In this document: positions 9,601-17,505 of the stretch, one piece after another
How the letters are laid out: each line of letters opens with the position of its first letter
Numbering within the stretch: position 1 is the first letter of the stretch
Assembly (NCBI RefSeq): GCF_036002505.1
Contig: NZ_DASYTH010000292.1
Coordinates: 1-64,000, forward strand
Reading direction: 5' to 3'
DNA: 64,000 bases
From: DASYTH01 sp036002505
GTDB taxonomy: Bacteria > Actinomycetota > Actinomycetes > Mycobacteriales > Pseudonocardiaceae
Notes under the pieces: generated by a model
Database searches by the model: none
What the model saw: the letters and a program-made list of their open reading frames with translations, nothing else
What the model was told of the DNA's origin: nothing
Translations under genes and position numbers: made by a program

Positions 9601-10473
9601 CGGCGGCTCGGCGGCGAGCTCGTCCACCGCGTCCAGGATGGCCTGCGTCTGGTCGCGGTCGGAGTCGGCGTCCGGCTCGTCCGGGTCCACCAACGGCCGG
9701 TACCGCACCTCCACCGGGTAGGTCCGCCCCGACACCTCCACGATCGGCGCATCCCCGAAATGCCGCGAGAACCGATCCGGATCGATCGTGGCCGACGTGA
9801 TGATCACTTTGAGCTCCGGCCGCCTGGGCAGCAACCGCTTCAGGTACCCCAGAATGAAGTCGATGTTCAGGCTGCGCTCGTGCGCCTCGTCGATGATCAG
9901 CGTGTCGTACTGGTGCAGCTGCCGGTCCGACTGGATCTCGGCCAGCAGGATCCCGTCGGTCATCACCTTGACCAGCGTCTCGTCACTCGCCCGGTCGGTG
10001 AACCGCACCTTCCACCCGACCGCACCCCCCAGCGGCACGTCCAGCTCCTCCGCGACCCGCTCCGCCACCGTCCGCGCCGCGATCCGCCGCGGCTGCGTGT
10101 GCCCGATCGTCCCCAGCACCCCCCGCCCCAGCTCCAGGCACATCTTCGGCAGCTGCGTCGTCTTCCCCGACCCCGTCTCCCCCGCGACGATCACCACCTG
10201 GTGGTGTCGAATCGCCTCGATGATCTCGTCGCGGCGCCCCGTGATCGGCAACTCCGCCGGGTACGAGATCGCCGGCACGCCCGCCCGCCGCTTCCCCACC
10301 CGCTCAACAGCCGCGTCAACCTCCGCCGCGATCTGGGCGGTCGCGGCCTCCCGCCGCCCCCCGTCCTTGATCTTGCCAACGCCATCCAGCCGACGCTGCA
10401 CGCGACGCCGGTCACGCAACATCAGCTCAGGAAGCCGCCCGCGCAACCCGGCGAGCGAAGATCTGCCGTCCAT
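6604..10473 (-). CDS. hrpA: ATP-dependent RNA helicase HrpA
   Basis: This 1289-residue DEAH-box helicase has Walker A GETGSGKT at residues 98-105, DEAH at 195-198, SAT (ITSATIDPDRF), the QRAGRCGR motif of domain 2, and the long C-terminal HrpA extension (DUF3418 region). The length matches the family. HrpA proteins unwind RNA; in E. coli HrpA acts in rescue of collided ribosomes, and that role is assumed rather than shown here. The ATG at 10473 gives the standard N terminus. The gene is monocistronic, its 3' end touches the dispersed repeat, and a long open frame antisense to it is a GC artefact. Confidence 0.96.
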   Translation of the reverse strand: MDGRSSLAGLRGRLPELMLRDRRRVQRRLDGVGKIKDGGRREAATAQIAAEVDAAVERVGKRRAGVPAISYPAELPITGRRDEIIEAIRHHQVVIVAGETGSGKTTQLPKMCLELGRGVLGTIGHTQPRRIAARTVAERVAEELDVPLGGAVGWKVRFTDRASDETLVKVMTDGILLAEIQSDRQLHQYDTLIIDEAHERSLNIDFILGYLKRLLPRRPELKVIITSATIDPDRFSRHFGDAPIVEVSGRTYPVEVRYRPLVDPDEPDADSDRDQTQAILDAVDELAAEPPGDVLVFLSGEREIRDTADALRGRNLTNTEILPLYARLSTAEQHRVFQPHRGRRIVLATNVAETSLTVPGIKYVIDPGTARISRYSNRLKVQRLPIEPVSQASANQRAGRCGRTSDGICVRLYTEDDYLSRPEFTDPEILRTNLASVILQMVAADLGDVAAFPFIDPPDRRQVTDGVNLLHELGALDSGEKLTPIGRRLAQLPIDPRLGRMVLEAGQNGAVHEVTVIASALSIQDPRERPVEHQQAADQKHARFADKTSDFLSLLSLWNYLSEQQKDLSSNRFRKLCQAEFLNYLRVREWQDLYSQLRQVAKGLDVTLNKEPAEPQRVHTSLLAGLLSHVGMKDPETREFIGARNSRFAIFPGSALFRNTPRWVMAAELVETSRLWGRVAARVEPEWIEPLAGHLVKRNYSEPHWSKDRGAVLAKERVTLYGLPIVVDRTVNYGRIDPVLSRELFIRHALVEGDWHTRHPFFHRNRELIGEVEELEHRARRRDILVDEDTLFDFYDRRIAPEVVSAQHFDTWWKQVRTTQPDLLTFERELLISDDAREFRPQDYPDALQQNGLRLPLSYRFEPGERDDGVTVNVPLAVLNQVGGDGLPWQVPGLRTELVTALIRSLPKPLRRNFVPVPDFARKVLDNLGDATATLDSVAHELQRLTAIPVPREAWQLEAVPEHLKATFRVVDEAGRALAEGKDLAALKRQLKAELRATLSTVVHGIERTGLRDWDFDELPRTVERSVSGLTVTAYPALVDEGDSVAIRLLDTEPEQRTQMWRGTRKLALLTVPSPVKQLIRRLPNDAKLTLSNNPHNGVGDLLDDCVNCAADKLITDAGGPAWGRAGFTTVRDTVRAGLADTSYEVITTVRRVLAARQDTESRLATMTGPVFAAAHADMRAQLNALVYRGFITATGYQRLADLVRYVNGIARRLEKLPERPDRDAAWMRSVHEITRDYQQLRARLPHSVELRRIRWMIEELRISYFAQTLGTPYPVSEKRIRRALDELA

Positions 10474-10548
10474 ACCCCACCCAGGCTAACGCCTCCCGTC
10501 CACCCGAAATCGCCGAGCCACGACGCTCCGCGGCAGCGACCCATCGGA

Positions 10549-11547
10549 TCAGGCGCCGTCCGTCTGACCGTTCGGGTCCTTCGGCTTGGCGCCGTCCTGC
10601 CCGACGGAGCCGACGCTGTTCAGAACGGTCTGCGCCTGTCGGTCGAGGAGTTGGGTGAGGGCCTGCTGCGAGGCGCCGAACAGCACCGCGTACGCCACGA
10701 TCTGCGCGGGTTCGAGGTCCCCCACTCCGGTGGCGAAACCGGCTTTGAGCAGCACGATGCCGCCTACCGCGGTCAGGGCTCCGGTGGGTAGTTTCACCAG
10801 CAGCGACGCCAGCGGCACCGCGTAGGGGGTGGAGGTGCCACGCATCCGGCGTATGGCGAGCGCGCCGACGATCATCGTGCCGAATACGCCGAGCAGCTCG
10901 ACGATGAACACGTCAGGGCGGGTCGGCACCGAGCGCCCGGTGGGGCAGTTCTGGCCGAAACACAGGTTCAGGGTTTCGGGTGTGAGGAAACCGACGGTGC
11001 CGAACAGGAGCGCGAACACCATCAGCACGGCCGCGGTTACCAGCAGGATGTTGCGGAAACTGCGCACCCGCCGGTGTTGTTCGGCGTTCGCGCGGTAGGC
11101 CGATCGCATCGTGTTCACGACGGTATTCCGGTCGGCGGCGTCCAGGACCGGCTTGTTGATGACCTCGGCAAGGTGTACCAGCTCGGGGTCGTCCGGCTTG
11201 AGCACGCGCTTCGCCAGGGCATGCACGCTTGGCAGCTCGCCCCGCAGATCCTGCGGGTCTGCCAGATCGACGAGGATGGTGTAGGCCTCGTGCAGGTTAA
11301 CCCAGGCGCGCTCGACGTCGGTGCCGTTCCATCGTTGTGACCGGCTGGGGCGAGCCTTCAGCACGTCGTCAACGTTCTTCAGGCGATTCTTCGCACACTT
11401 CACCCAGTCCGGGGCACGCCCGTCGGCCCCGGCGCGCGCCTCCTCGATATCGAGGCGTGCGCCGAGGGTGCACCGGCGGCTCTCGGCGTCGATACGCCAT
11501 GCCGAATCGACGTATTTCTGTCCACTATCTGGCGACTGAGAGGCCAT
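10549..11547 (-). CDS. Orphan membrane protein with four predicted TM segments
   Basis: This 332-residue protein belongs to no family I recognise. The first ~175 residues are hydrophilic and mainly helical. Four hydrophobic segments follow: FRNILLVTAAVLMVFALLFG, a segment at VFIVELLGVFGTMIVGALAI, one at VKLPTGALTAVGGIVLLKAG, and a weaker one near IVAYAVLFGASQQAL. The tail is polar. A Cys pair (LCFGQNCPTG) lies in the loop after the first TM. I chose the second ATG (11547) because GAGGA lies correctly before it; the frame opens at 11568. It lies 77 nt downstream of the next orphan gene, on the same strand, so the two are probably co-transcribed. Confidence 0.7.
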   Translation of the reverse strand: MASQSPDSGQKYVDSAWRIDAESRRCTLGARLDIEEARAGADGRAPDWVKCAKNRLKNVDDVLKARPSRSQRWNGTDVERAWVNLHEAYTILVDLADPQDLRGELPSVHALAKRVLKPDDPELVHLAEVINKPVLDAADRNTVVNTMRSAYRANAEQHRRVRSFRNILLVTAAVLMVFALLFGTVGFLTPETLNLCFGQNCPTGRSVPTRPDVFIVELLGVFGTMIVGALAIRRMRGTSTPYAVPLASLLVKLPTGALTAVGGIVLLKAGFATGVGDLEPAQIVAYAVLFGASQQALTQLLDRQAQTVLNSVGSVGQDGAKPKDPNGQTDGA

Positions 11548-11624
11548 TTGTTGTCCTCGAAGTGGCATCCGACTTACTCATCCAAATAGTGGATCGCCGC
11601 GTCGATACTCGACGTTTCGGTGCG

Positions 11625-12158
11625 TCAGTCTCCGTGGTTGGCCTCGGTGTACACCACCACGCCCGAGTCGGTGATGGACAGCAGTTCCTCGTCACGGTCG
11701 CCCGAGGTGTAGTAGACGCGTGCGCTCACGCCGATCTCCGGCAACTCCGAACTGACGATCGCACGGCCCTCGTCGAAGGTCAGTTCGGGACTCGGCAGCG
11801 CGTTGACGACGACGAGCTCGGTGGGCAGGTCGCGGGAGCCGAAATCCACGGTGAACTCGGGCGGGATGGCGAACGAGGCCACACCGACAGGTGAGCTGCC
11901 ACTCGTGAATCCCTTGAAGAAGGACACGGACACCCGGTTGACACCGCGAGCCTGGTTGGTGATCGACACGATGGTCGCCGAGCGAATCTTTCCTCCGGTC
12001 TCGGAATGCATGTACGTCACCAGGTAGCGCGGGTTGCCGCGGAGCGCCCCGGCGGGGAGTTCGCCCAGCTCACCGAGCTCGATATGCCTTTGCAGGCGTG
12101 CCAGCGACCGATCATCTCGTGGCCAGTTCGGCGCCTTTTCATTGAATTCCGTCGCCAT
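11625..12158 (-). CDS. Orphan soluble protein, unknown function
   Basis: This 177-residue cytoplasmic protein is of unknown function, with no signal peptide or TM segment. It looks beta-rich: many alternating stretches such as YLVTYMHSETGGKIRSATIV and RVSVSFFKGF, with an acidic C terminus. The start at 12158 is preceded by GAGGGAGGGAATAGG; an upstream ATG at 12188 lacks such a site. It is the first gene of a probable two-gene unit with the four-TM protein at 10549-11547. Co-occurrence of the two in other genomes would be the best clue to function. Confidence 0.65.
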   Translation of the reverse strand: MATEFNEKAPNWPRDDRSLARLQRHIELGELGELPAGALRGNPRYLVTYMHSETGGKIRSATIVSITNQARGVNRVSVSFFKGFTSGSSPVGVASFAIPPEFTVDFGSRDLPTELVVVNALPSPELTFDEGRAIVSSELPEIGVSARVYYTSGDRDEELLSITDSGVVVYTEANHGD

Positions 12159-12295
12159 GATCCTATTCCCTCCCTCACACCCGACCAAATCGGGCTCCTA
12201 AAGTGAGGTGGGATCGAGAGCATGGATGATACCCATCAAACGTGCAGACAAAAGGGCGAGCTAGGCTGCCTCAACGGGTATCACGGCGAGTGCGG

Positions 12296-13564
12296 TTACC
12301 GGAGGGTGCCGGCGGCGACGATCACTATGGAGCGGACCTGGTTGATGATGTCGGTGCGGTTTTGGATGAAGGTGGGATCGGTGATCTCCGTGGTGTTGTC
12401 GGGGGCGAAGGTCAGGACCGGGGTGTGGACGTGGCCGCCGGGGACGTTGGCGTGTACCGCGTCGCGGAGGAGGGTGGTGCGATAGGAGATTTCGTTGGAG
12501 AGGTAGTCGCCGCCGCCGCCTTGGCGGGCGGTGGAGCCGGGGGTGGGGCCGTTGGGTTGGGTGACCGGGGTGGTTTGGCCGGCGGGGATCTCGACGACGG
12601 AGGTGTGGTCGAACACGGGGAAGCGGCCGGTGTTGGCGGCGACGATGTCCGCGAAGGGGAGGGTGGTGGGGACGAATTCGGGGGCCGGGAGCACCGTGGG
12701 GATGCCGGCGGGGATGGGGATCGGGCCGGTGCGGGAGAGGTTGAGGTTGTCGGGGAAGCCGCCGCGCCAGCGGCCGTTGTAGCGCTCGATGTCGAAGCGT
12801 TCGGGGCGGCCCTGGCTCACCGTGGTGAACATGTCGACCTTGCGGCGGCCCGGAAGCAGGTGGGGTAGGAACGTCTGTTCCACGATGCCGGTGGCGAAGG
12901 GGTCCCAGTTGACCGGGAAGGTCGCGGTTTCGATGCGGGCGGGACCGGCGGGCGTTTCGATGAGGGTGCCGTCCAACGCCAGCGCGGTGGCGCCGGAGGG
13001 GTTGCTGCGGCGGATGTCGACGTCGAGGACGAAGGGGTCGAAGCCGCTCAACAGGATGCGGTGGAGGCCGCGGCCGGCGGGGAACCGGATGGAGTCCTGA
13101 CCGCGGGAGGTGCGTTCGAGCGTGGCCAGCAGGGCGTCGCGGTCGGCTGGGGAGAGTGGGAAGGCCGGGGTCCACTGGCGGAGGGAGCGGCTGAGGCTGA
13201 GGCGGGTCCAGTAGAGCGGGCGGTCGTCGGTGCGGTCCAGGCCGGTGGCGGGGATGCGGCCCTGGGCGCGGTCCACGGCGGTGTTCCACAGCAGCGAGCC
13301 GGTCGCGGCCACGGCGGCGGTGGCCGCGCGGGGTGCGGGTGCAGCGCAGAGGGCGATCCGGAAGGCCTGGTCGAAGCGGTTGAACCCGGTGATGTCCAGG
13401 ATCTGCTGGGGTACCGGGCGGTCGAGGCGCAGTTCCTCCACGGTGAGCGGTGCGGTGGCGTCGAAGCAGTTCGACACCGGCGCGGCAACTGCGGTGGGCA
13501 CGGCGAAGACGCACGCCAGCGTGGTCAGGGTCGTGGTGAGCAGGGCGCGGATCGGGGGTCGCAT
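12296..13564 (-). CDS. Secreted pyroglutamyl-peptidase-like (C15 fold) protein with Cys-to-Ser change
   Basis: This 422-residue protein has a Sec signal peptide (residues ~1-28, ...VFAVPTAVAA). The central and C-terminal parts follow pyrrolidone-carboxylate peptidase I: LLSGFDPF matches the VTGFEPF motif, followed by NPSGATALAL; GGDYLSNEISY aligns with GTYVCNxxFY; and GGHVHTP aligns with GFIHVP. The catalytic Cys position is therefore Ser, while the His is kept. Family enzymes are ~215-residue cytoplasmic cysteine peptidases; this one is secreted and twice as long, with an extra ~170-residue N-terminal region. It may be a serine variant or a binding protein. ATG 13564 is preceded by AAGGAG. 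It is divergent from the response regulator. Confidence 0.7.
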   Translation of the reverse strand: MRPPIRALLTTTLTTLACVFAVPTAVAAPVSNCFDATAPLTVEELRLDRPVPQQILDITGFNRFDQAFRIALCAAPAPRAATAAVAATGSLLWNTAVDRAQGRIPATGLDRTDDRPLYWTRLSLSRSLRQWTPAFPLSPADRDALLATLERTSRGQDSIRFPAGRGLHRILLSGFDPFVLDVDIRRSNPSGATALALDGTLIETPAGPARIETATFPVNWDPFATGIVEQTFLPHLLPGRRKVDMFTTVSQGRPERFDIERYNGRWRGGFPDNLNLSRTGPIPIPAGIPTVLPAPEFVPTTLPFADIVAANTGRFPVFDHTSVVEIPAGQTTPVTQPNGPTPGSTARQGGGGDYLSNEISYRTTLLRDAVHANVPGGHVHTPVLTFAPDNTTEITDPTFIQNRTDIINQVRSIVIVAAGTLR

Positions 13565-13669
13565 CGGAAAGCTCCTTCGCACTCGACGCCTCAGCCATCC
13601 TTGCAGTCCCGCCTCTCCGGGTTCCACTGCTGTTGTTGCGTTCCAGCTGACGGTGCGATTGGCAGATTG

Positions 13670-13711
13670 ATTGTGGCTGGGTGACGTCACGGTCCCCTGA
13701 GGTGCGGTTGG
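13670..13711. repeat. 42-bp repeat, copy 1
   Basis: Differs at only 2 of 42 positions from 42909-42950 by eye. This copy is in the intergenic region between the secreted C15-like gene and the response regulator. It contains the near-palindrome GGTGACGTCACGG. The other copy overlaps the 3' end of the aldose epimerase gene. Confidence 0.8.
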
Positions 13712-13784
13712 CCGGGGGAACCCTCACCGGACCTTCACAACATGCACCCACGGCCTGCACCCGCCGCTGCCTAGAGTCGGCGGC

Positions 13785-14483
13785 ATGCGGGAACGGGAGC
13801 GGCGGGTCCTGGTCGTCGAGGACGAGCCGACGATCGCCGAGTCGGTGGCCGCGCGGTTGCGGGCGGAGGGGTTCGCGGTCGACATCGCCCGGGACGGGCC
13901 GGGGGCGGTGGCGGCGGCTGGGGCGACCCGGCCGGACGTGGTCGTGCTGGACGTGATGTTGCCCGGGTTCGACGGCCTGGAGGTGTGCCGGCGGATCCAG
14001 GCGGAGCGGCCGGTGCCGGTGCTCATGCTGACCGCGCGGGACGACGAGACCGACGTGCTGGTGGGGCTCGGGGTCGGGGCGGACGACTACCTGACGAAGC
14101 CGTTCTCCATCCGGGAGCTGGCGGCGCGGGTGCACGCGCTGCTGCGCCGGGTGGAGCGGGCGCGAGCGGACAGTGCGGCGCCGATCGTGCTGGGTGAGTT
14201 GGAGGTCAACCCGGCGGAGCGGCGGGTCCGGCTGGCCGGAGCGGAGGTCCATCTCACCCCGACGGAGTTCGACCTGCTGGTGCACCTGGCGAATCGCCCC
14301 CGGGCCGTGCAGCCGCGCGAGCGGTTGCTGGCCGAGATCTGGGGGTGGGGCGAAGCGGCGGGCACCCGCACGGTCGACAGCCACGTGAAAGCCTTGCGCC
14401 GCAAGCTGGGCGCGGACCTCATCCGCACGGTGCACGGCGTCGGCTACGCGCTGGAGGTCAACGACACCGGGGTGACGTCATGA
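13785..14483 (+). CDS. OmpR-family response regulator
   Basis: This 232-residue regulator has a receiver domain at residues ~6-120 (acidic pocket VVEDE, phosphoacceptor Asp56 in VVLDVMLP, Thr in MLTARDD, Lys in YLTKPFS) and a winged-helix OmpR/PhoB DNA-binding domain at ~135-228 (LTPTEFDLLVHL, TVDSHVKALRRKLG, IRTVHGVGYAL). It acts with the histidine kinase encoded next; the stop overlaps the kinase ATG (ATGA). Targets are not evident. The divergent secreted C15-like gene and the DUF4173 gene downstream are neighbours and could be regulated. Confidence 0.95.
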   Translation: MRERERRVLVVEDEPTIAESVAARLRAEGFAVDIARDGPGAVAAAGATRPDVVVLDVMLPGFDGLEVCRRIQAERPVPVLMLTARDDETDVLVGLGVGADDYLTKPFSIRELAARVHALLRRVERARADSAAPIVLGELEVNPAERRVRLAGAEVHLTPTEFDLLVHLANRPRAVQPRERLLAEIWGWGEAAGTRTVDSHVKALRRKLGADLIRTVHGVGYALEVNDTGVTS

Positions 14484-15529
14484 GCGGCATCGCGGTGCGG
14501 CTGTGGAACGCGTTGCCCCGGCCGCTGGACCCGGTCCGGTCGATCAAGCTCAAGCTCGGCATCCTGCTGGTGGCCTCCGGTGGCGTGGCGTTCGGGTTCT
14601 TCCGCTGGCAGATCGGCTGGCTGCCGCCGCGGACCTCGTTCATCGCCCTGTGGTTGGCGCTGCTCACCTCGCAGGTGCTGGCGCACGGCATGACCCGGCC
14701 GCTGCGCGAGATGACCGCGGCGGCGCAGGCGATGGCGCGCGGCGACTACACCCGGCGGGTGCGGGCCACGTCGCGGGACGAGGTCGGCCAGCTTGCCGTG
14801 GCGTTCAACCAGATGAGCGCGGACCTGGCCGCGGCGGACCGGCAGCGCCGCGAGCTGATCGCCAACGTGTCGCACGAGCTGCGCACGCCGATCTCCGCGT
14901 TGCGCGCGGTGCTGGAGAACCTGGTCGACGGGGTGACCTCGCCGGATCCCGCCACCCTCCGGACCGCCCTGGCGCAGAGCGAGCGACTGTCCAGTTTGGT
15001 CACCGATCTGCTTGACCTGTCCCGGATCGACGCGGGCGCGCTGACGCTGCGGCGCGAAACCTTTGCCGTGTCCGGATTGCTGGACGAGGTGATGGCCGAG
15101 GCCGAGGTGAACGCCGCGGCCGCCGGGCGGCCGGTACGGATGTCGGCCAAGGTGCAACCGCCGGACGCGGTGGCGTTCGCCGACCGGGCGCGGCTGCATC
15201 AGGTGCTGGTTTCCTTGCTGGACAACGCCGTCACGCACGGGCCGCCGGACGGCCGGGTGCAGGTGCTGGCTCGGGACGCCGACGACCACCTCGTGATCGA
15301 GGTGCGGGACGAGGGGCCGGGGATTTCGCGCGAAGAACGGCACCTGGTGTTCCAGCGGTTCGCTCGCGGCGAACGGGCCAGCGGCGGCGGCACCGGGCTG
15401 GGGCTGGCCATCGCCCGCTGGGTGGTCGACCTGCACGGCGGCACGATCGCGGCGGTCGATCCGGACACCGTCCACAGTGGACGAGATGGCTCGGGTTGCC
15501 GTATCCGCCTCACGCTCCCCGCGGCCTGA
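14480..15529 (+). CDS. Sensor histidine kinase
   Basis: This 349-residue membrane kinase has two short TM segments near residues 25-65 with almost no extracytoplasmic loop, a HAMP domain (TRPLREMTAAAQAMARGDY), a HisKA domain with the phosphorylated His at about 131 in NVSHELRTP, and a HATPase domain (DNAVTHG, DEGPGI, GTGLGLAI). The tiny loop implies sensing within the membrane. It is translationally coupled to the response regulator. A 15-bp GTCCAC-type palindrome lies in the last codons, and a hairpin cluster follows the stop. Confidence 0.94.
   Translation: MSGIAVRLWNALPRPLDPVRSIKLKLGILLVASGGVAFGFFRWQIGWLPPRTSFIALWLALLTSQVLAHGMTRPLREMTAAAQAMARGDYTRRVRATSRDEVGQLAVAFNQMSADLAAADRQRRELIANVSHELRTPISALRAVLENLVDGVTSPDPATLRTALAQSERLSSLVTDLLDLSRIDAGALTLRRETFAVSGLLDEVMAEAEVNAAAAGRPVRMSAKVQPPDAVAFADRARLHQVLVSLLDNAVTHGPPDGRVQVLARDADDHLVIEVRDEGPGISREERHLVFQRFARGERASGGGTGLGLAIARWVVDLHGGTIAAVDPDTVHSGRDGSGCRIRLTLPAA
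15470..15482. repeat. Intragenic palindrome GTCCACAGTGGAC
   Basis: Member of a second palindrome family (GTCCAC W R TGGAC type). With flanking C and G it forms a perfect 15-bp palindrome at 15469-15483 inside the kinase gene. Confidence 0.8.
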
Positions 15530-15541
15530 GCTGGTCACACC

Positions 15542-15595
15542 GGAAAGCAATGTCACATTGCTGCGCTAGAGGGAAGCAATGTCACGTTCCTTCCC
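15542..15595. repeat. Paired GGAAAGCAATGT-type hairpins
   Basis: Two neighbouring near-palindromes: AGCAATGTCACATTGCT at 15546-15562 and an imperfect one at 15571-15595. They are related to the array at 26197-26275. They lie between the kinase stop and the DUF4173 ribosome-binding site, where they could act as a terminator. Confidence 0.65.
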
Positions 15596-15624
15596 CTATC
15601 TGCCAGAACCTCGAAGGAGCCACG

Positions 15625-17136
15625 ATGCCCGGCACCGTCACGCCGAGTGCGCCACCGCTTGTGCTGTCACCGATATCGCCGCCGTTGCGCACCATGTGGC
15701 CCGGCCCCGGCACGCCTGCCGCGCCGGTCGTGCTGGGTGGGGCGGGTGCGGTCGGAGTGGTCGCGGCGAGCCTGGTTCCGGTGGACCGGCCAGGCCTCGG
15801 GTGGTTGCTGGCCGGGATCGCGGTCACCGTGGCGATGCTGGCCGTGCGGCGCGGGCAGCCCCGGCCCGCGGAGCCGTCGCTGGCCCGCTGGCTGTGGTCC
15901 GGGACCGCGCTCGCGCTGCTGGCGGTGGGCACGGTGCGGGCGTCGGAGTGGCTGTTCGCGCTGTGCGTGGTCGGTGCGTGCGCGGCCGGGTCGCTGGGGC
16001 TGGCCGGCGGGCGCACGGCCGGGGGTGTGCTGGCCGCGCTCGCCGCCGGACCGGTGGCGGCGCTGCGCGGGCTGCCGTGGGCGGCACACGGTCTGGCGGT
16101 CCTGCGGCGGCCGGCCAACGCGGTCCGGCTGGGCCGCTCGGTGACCCTCACCGTGGCGCTGGTCGTCGTGTTCGGTGCGCTGTTCGCCGGCGCGGACGCG
16201 GCGTTCGCCCACGTGCTGGGGATGGTTCTACCCACGTTGGACGCATCCTCGATCGTGCGGTGGATGCTCGTGTTCGGGGTGGCCGCGGCTGTCACGCTCG
16301 GCGCGTGCTATCTCGCGGCCGCCCCACCCGACCTCGACATAGGGGGTACCCGACCGAAAACGGTGCGCCGGCTGGAGTGGGCGCTGCCCGCCGGCGTGCT
16401 GCTGGCGCTGTTCGCCGCGTTCGTACTGGTGCAACTCACCGTGCTGTTCGGCGGCCGCAACTACGTCCTGCGCACCGCCGGGCTGACCGCGGCCGAGTAC
16501 GCGCGCCGCGGCTTCTGGCAGCTCGCCGCGGTGACCGTGCTCGCGCTGGTGGTGATCGCCGTGGTGGCCGGCAAGGCGCCCCGGGCCACCCGGGCGGACC
16601 GGACCTGGCTGCGCGTGGTGCTCGGCGGGCTGGCCGGGCTGACGCTGGTGGTCGTCGCCTCCGCCCTGGTGCGGATGTGGGCCTACCAGCAGGCCTACGG
16701 CTTCACCGTGCTCCGGCTGCTGGTCGCGACCTGCGAACTGTGGCTCGGGGTCGTGTACCTCATGGTGCTGGCGGCCGGGGTGCGGCTGCGCGCGCCGTGG
16801 CTGCCCAGGGCGATCGTGGGTAGCGCCCTGGCCACCCTGCTGGGCCTGGCCGTGGTCAACCCGGAGGCGTACGTCGCGGGGCACGACGTCACCCGCTACG
16901 CCGACACCGGCACGATCGACGCCGGGTATCTGGCCACCCTCTCGGCGGACGCCGTGCCCGACCTGGCGCGGCTGCCCGACCCGGTCCGCTCGTGCGTCCT
17001 CACCGCCCTGCGCGAGCGCCTGTCCGGGCCGGACCCGTGGTCGGGGTGGAACCTCGGCCGCGCCACGGCCCGCGACCTGCTCGACCGGACCTACCTCCGC
17101 CCACCCGCCGCGGATTGTTTTCCTGATTTTCGGTAA
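15625..17136 (+). CDS. DUF4173-type polytopic membrane protein
   Basis: This 503-residue, very hydrophobic protein has about twelve predicted TM segments. The middle and C-terminal pattern matches DUF4173 (DUF4153-like): GARNYVLRTAG-type segment seen as FGGRNYVLRTAGLTAAEYAR, WAYQQAYGFTVLRL, then NPEAYVAGHDVTRY and a short soluble tail. Function is unknown; the family is often found near two-component systems in actinobacteria. ATG 15625 follows GAAGGAG. It lies 95 nt after the kinase, with hairpins between them, so it could be co-regulated. Confidence 0.85.
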   Translation: MPGTVTPSAPPLVLSPISPPLRTMWPGPGTPAAPVVLGGAGAVGVVAASLVPVDRPGLGWLLAGIAVTVAMLAVRRGQPRPAEPSLARWLWSGTALALLAVGTVRASEWLFALCVVGACAAGSLGLAGGRTAGGVLAALAAGPVAALRGLPWAAHGLAVLRRPANAVRLGRSVTLTVALVVVFGALFAGADAAFAHVLGMVLPTLDASSIVRWMLVFGVAAAVTLGACYLAAAPPDLDIGGTRPKTVRRLEWALPAGVLLALFAAFVLVQLTVLFGGRNYVLRTAGLTAAEYARRGFWQLAAVTVLALVVIAVVAGKAPRATRADRTWLRVVLGGLAGLTLVVVASALVRMWAYQQAYGFTVLRLLVATCELWLGVVYLMVLAAGVRLRAPWLPRAIVGSALATLLGLAVVNPEAYVAGHDVTRYADTGTIDAGYLATLSADAVPDLARLPDPVRSCVLTALRERLSGPDPWSGWNLGRATARDLLDRTYLRPPAADCFPDFR

Positions 17137-17226
17137 GAACCGGGCCGCTCGTTGCTCCGAACCAGTAGCACCGGGGTGATGAACCGAACAGGGACGCTCC
17201 TCGTGTGTGAGGCGGAGGTGGGAGTC

Positions 17227-17505
17227 ATGACGAAAGACGAGTTGAGCGCCCTGAGACACGCGGCCGGCGGAATGGTTCTGTTCCACAATGGACTGTGGGG
17301 CGCACCGGCCGGATACCGGTGGGCGGCACCGGACGGGTCGGGCGCCGGGCGGGTGCCGCAGTGGGAGTGCGAGGCACTGGACCTGCTGGAGCGCCGCGGG
17401 TTCGTGGCCATCGGCCGGGTCACCGGCGCGCGCGACGGCGCCGTGGTGGCGACGGCCGCCGGGTACGCGCTTCTGTCCACTATGGACGAACGGATCGCGG
17501 CCTAG
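17227..17505 (+). CDS. Small 92-residue protein, unknown function
   Basis: This is a small soluble protein starting MTKDELSALRHAAGG. It has a winged-helix-like character (WECEALDLLERRGFVAIG, AVVATAAGYALLSTMDERI), reminiscent of small HTH or MarR-like folds, but no family is recognised. The start is set by GGAGGTGGGAG directly upstream of ATG 17227; the frame opens earlier at 17152 without a site. The 3' end overlaps the convergent oxygenase gene by 4 nt and contains a GTCCACTATGGAC palindrome. Confidence 0.7.
   Translation: MTKDELSALRHAAGGMVLFHNGLWGAPAGYRWAAPDGSGAGRVPQWECEALDLLERRGFVAIGRVTGARDGAVVATAAGYALLSTMDERIAA
17475..17487. repeat. Intragenic palindrome GTCCACTATGGAC
   Basis: Member of the second palindrome family, near the 3' end of the small gene. 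Confidence 0.75.

Noticed and set aside
8029..10791. Plus-strand open frame of about 920 codons antisense to hrpA
   Set aside because: It has no recognisable protein features and is Arg/Pro/Leu/His-rich as expected from the complement of a high-GC gene; HrpA is unambiguous on the other strand.
13371..13384. TCGAAGCGGTTGAA in the C15-like gene, and half-sites such as 4647-4660, 36015-36028 and 63548-63561
   Set aside because: These depart from the strict TCGAANCGNTTCGA rule by breaking an arm, so they were not counted as members.
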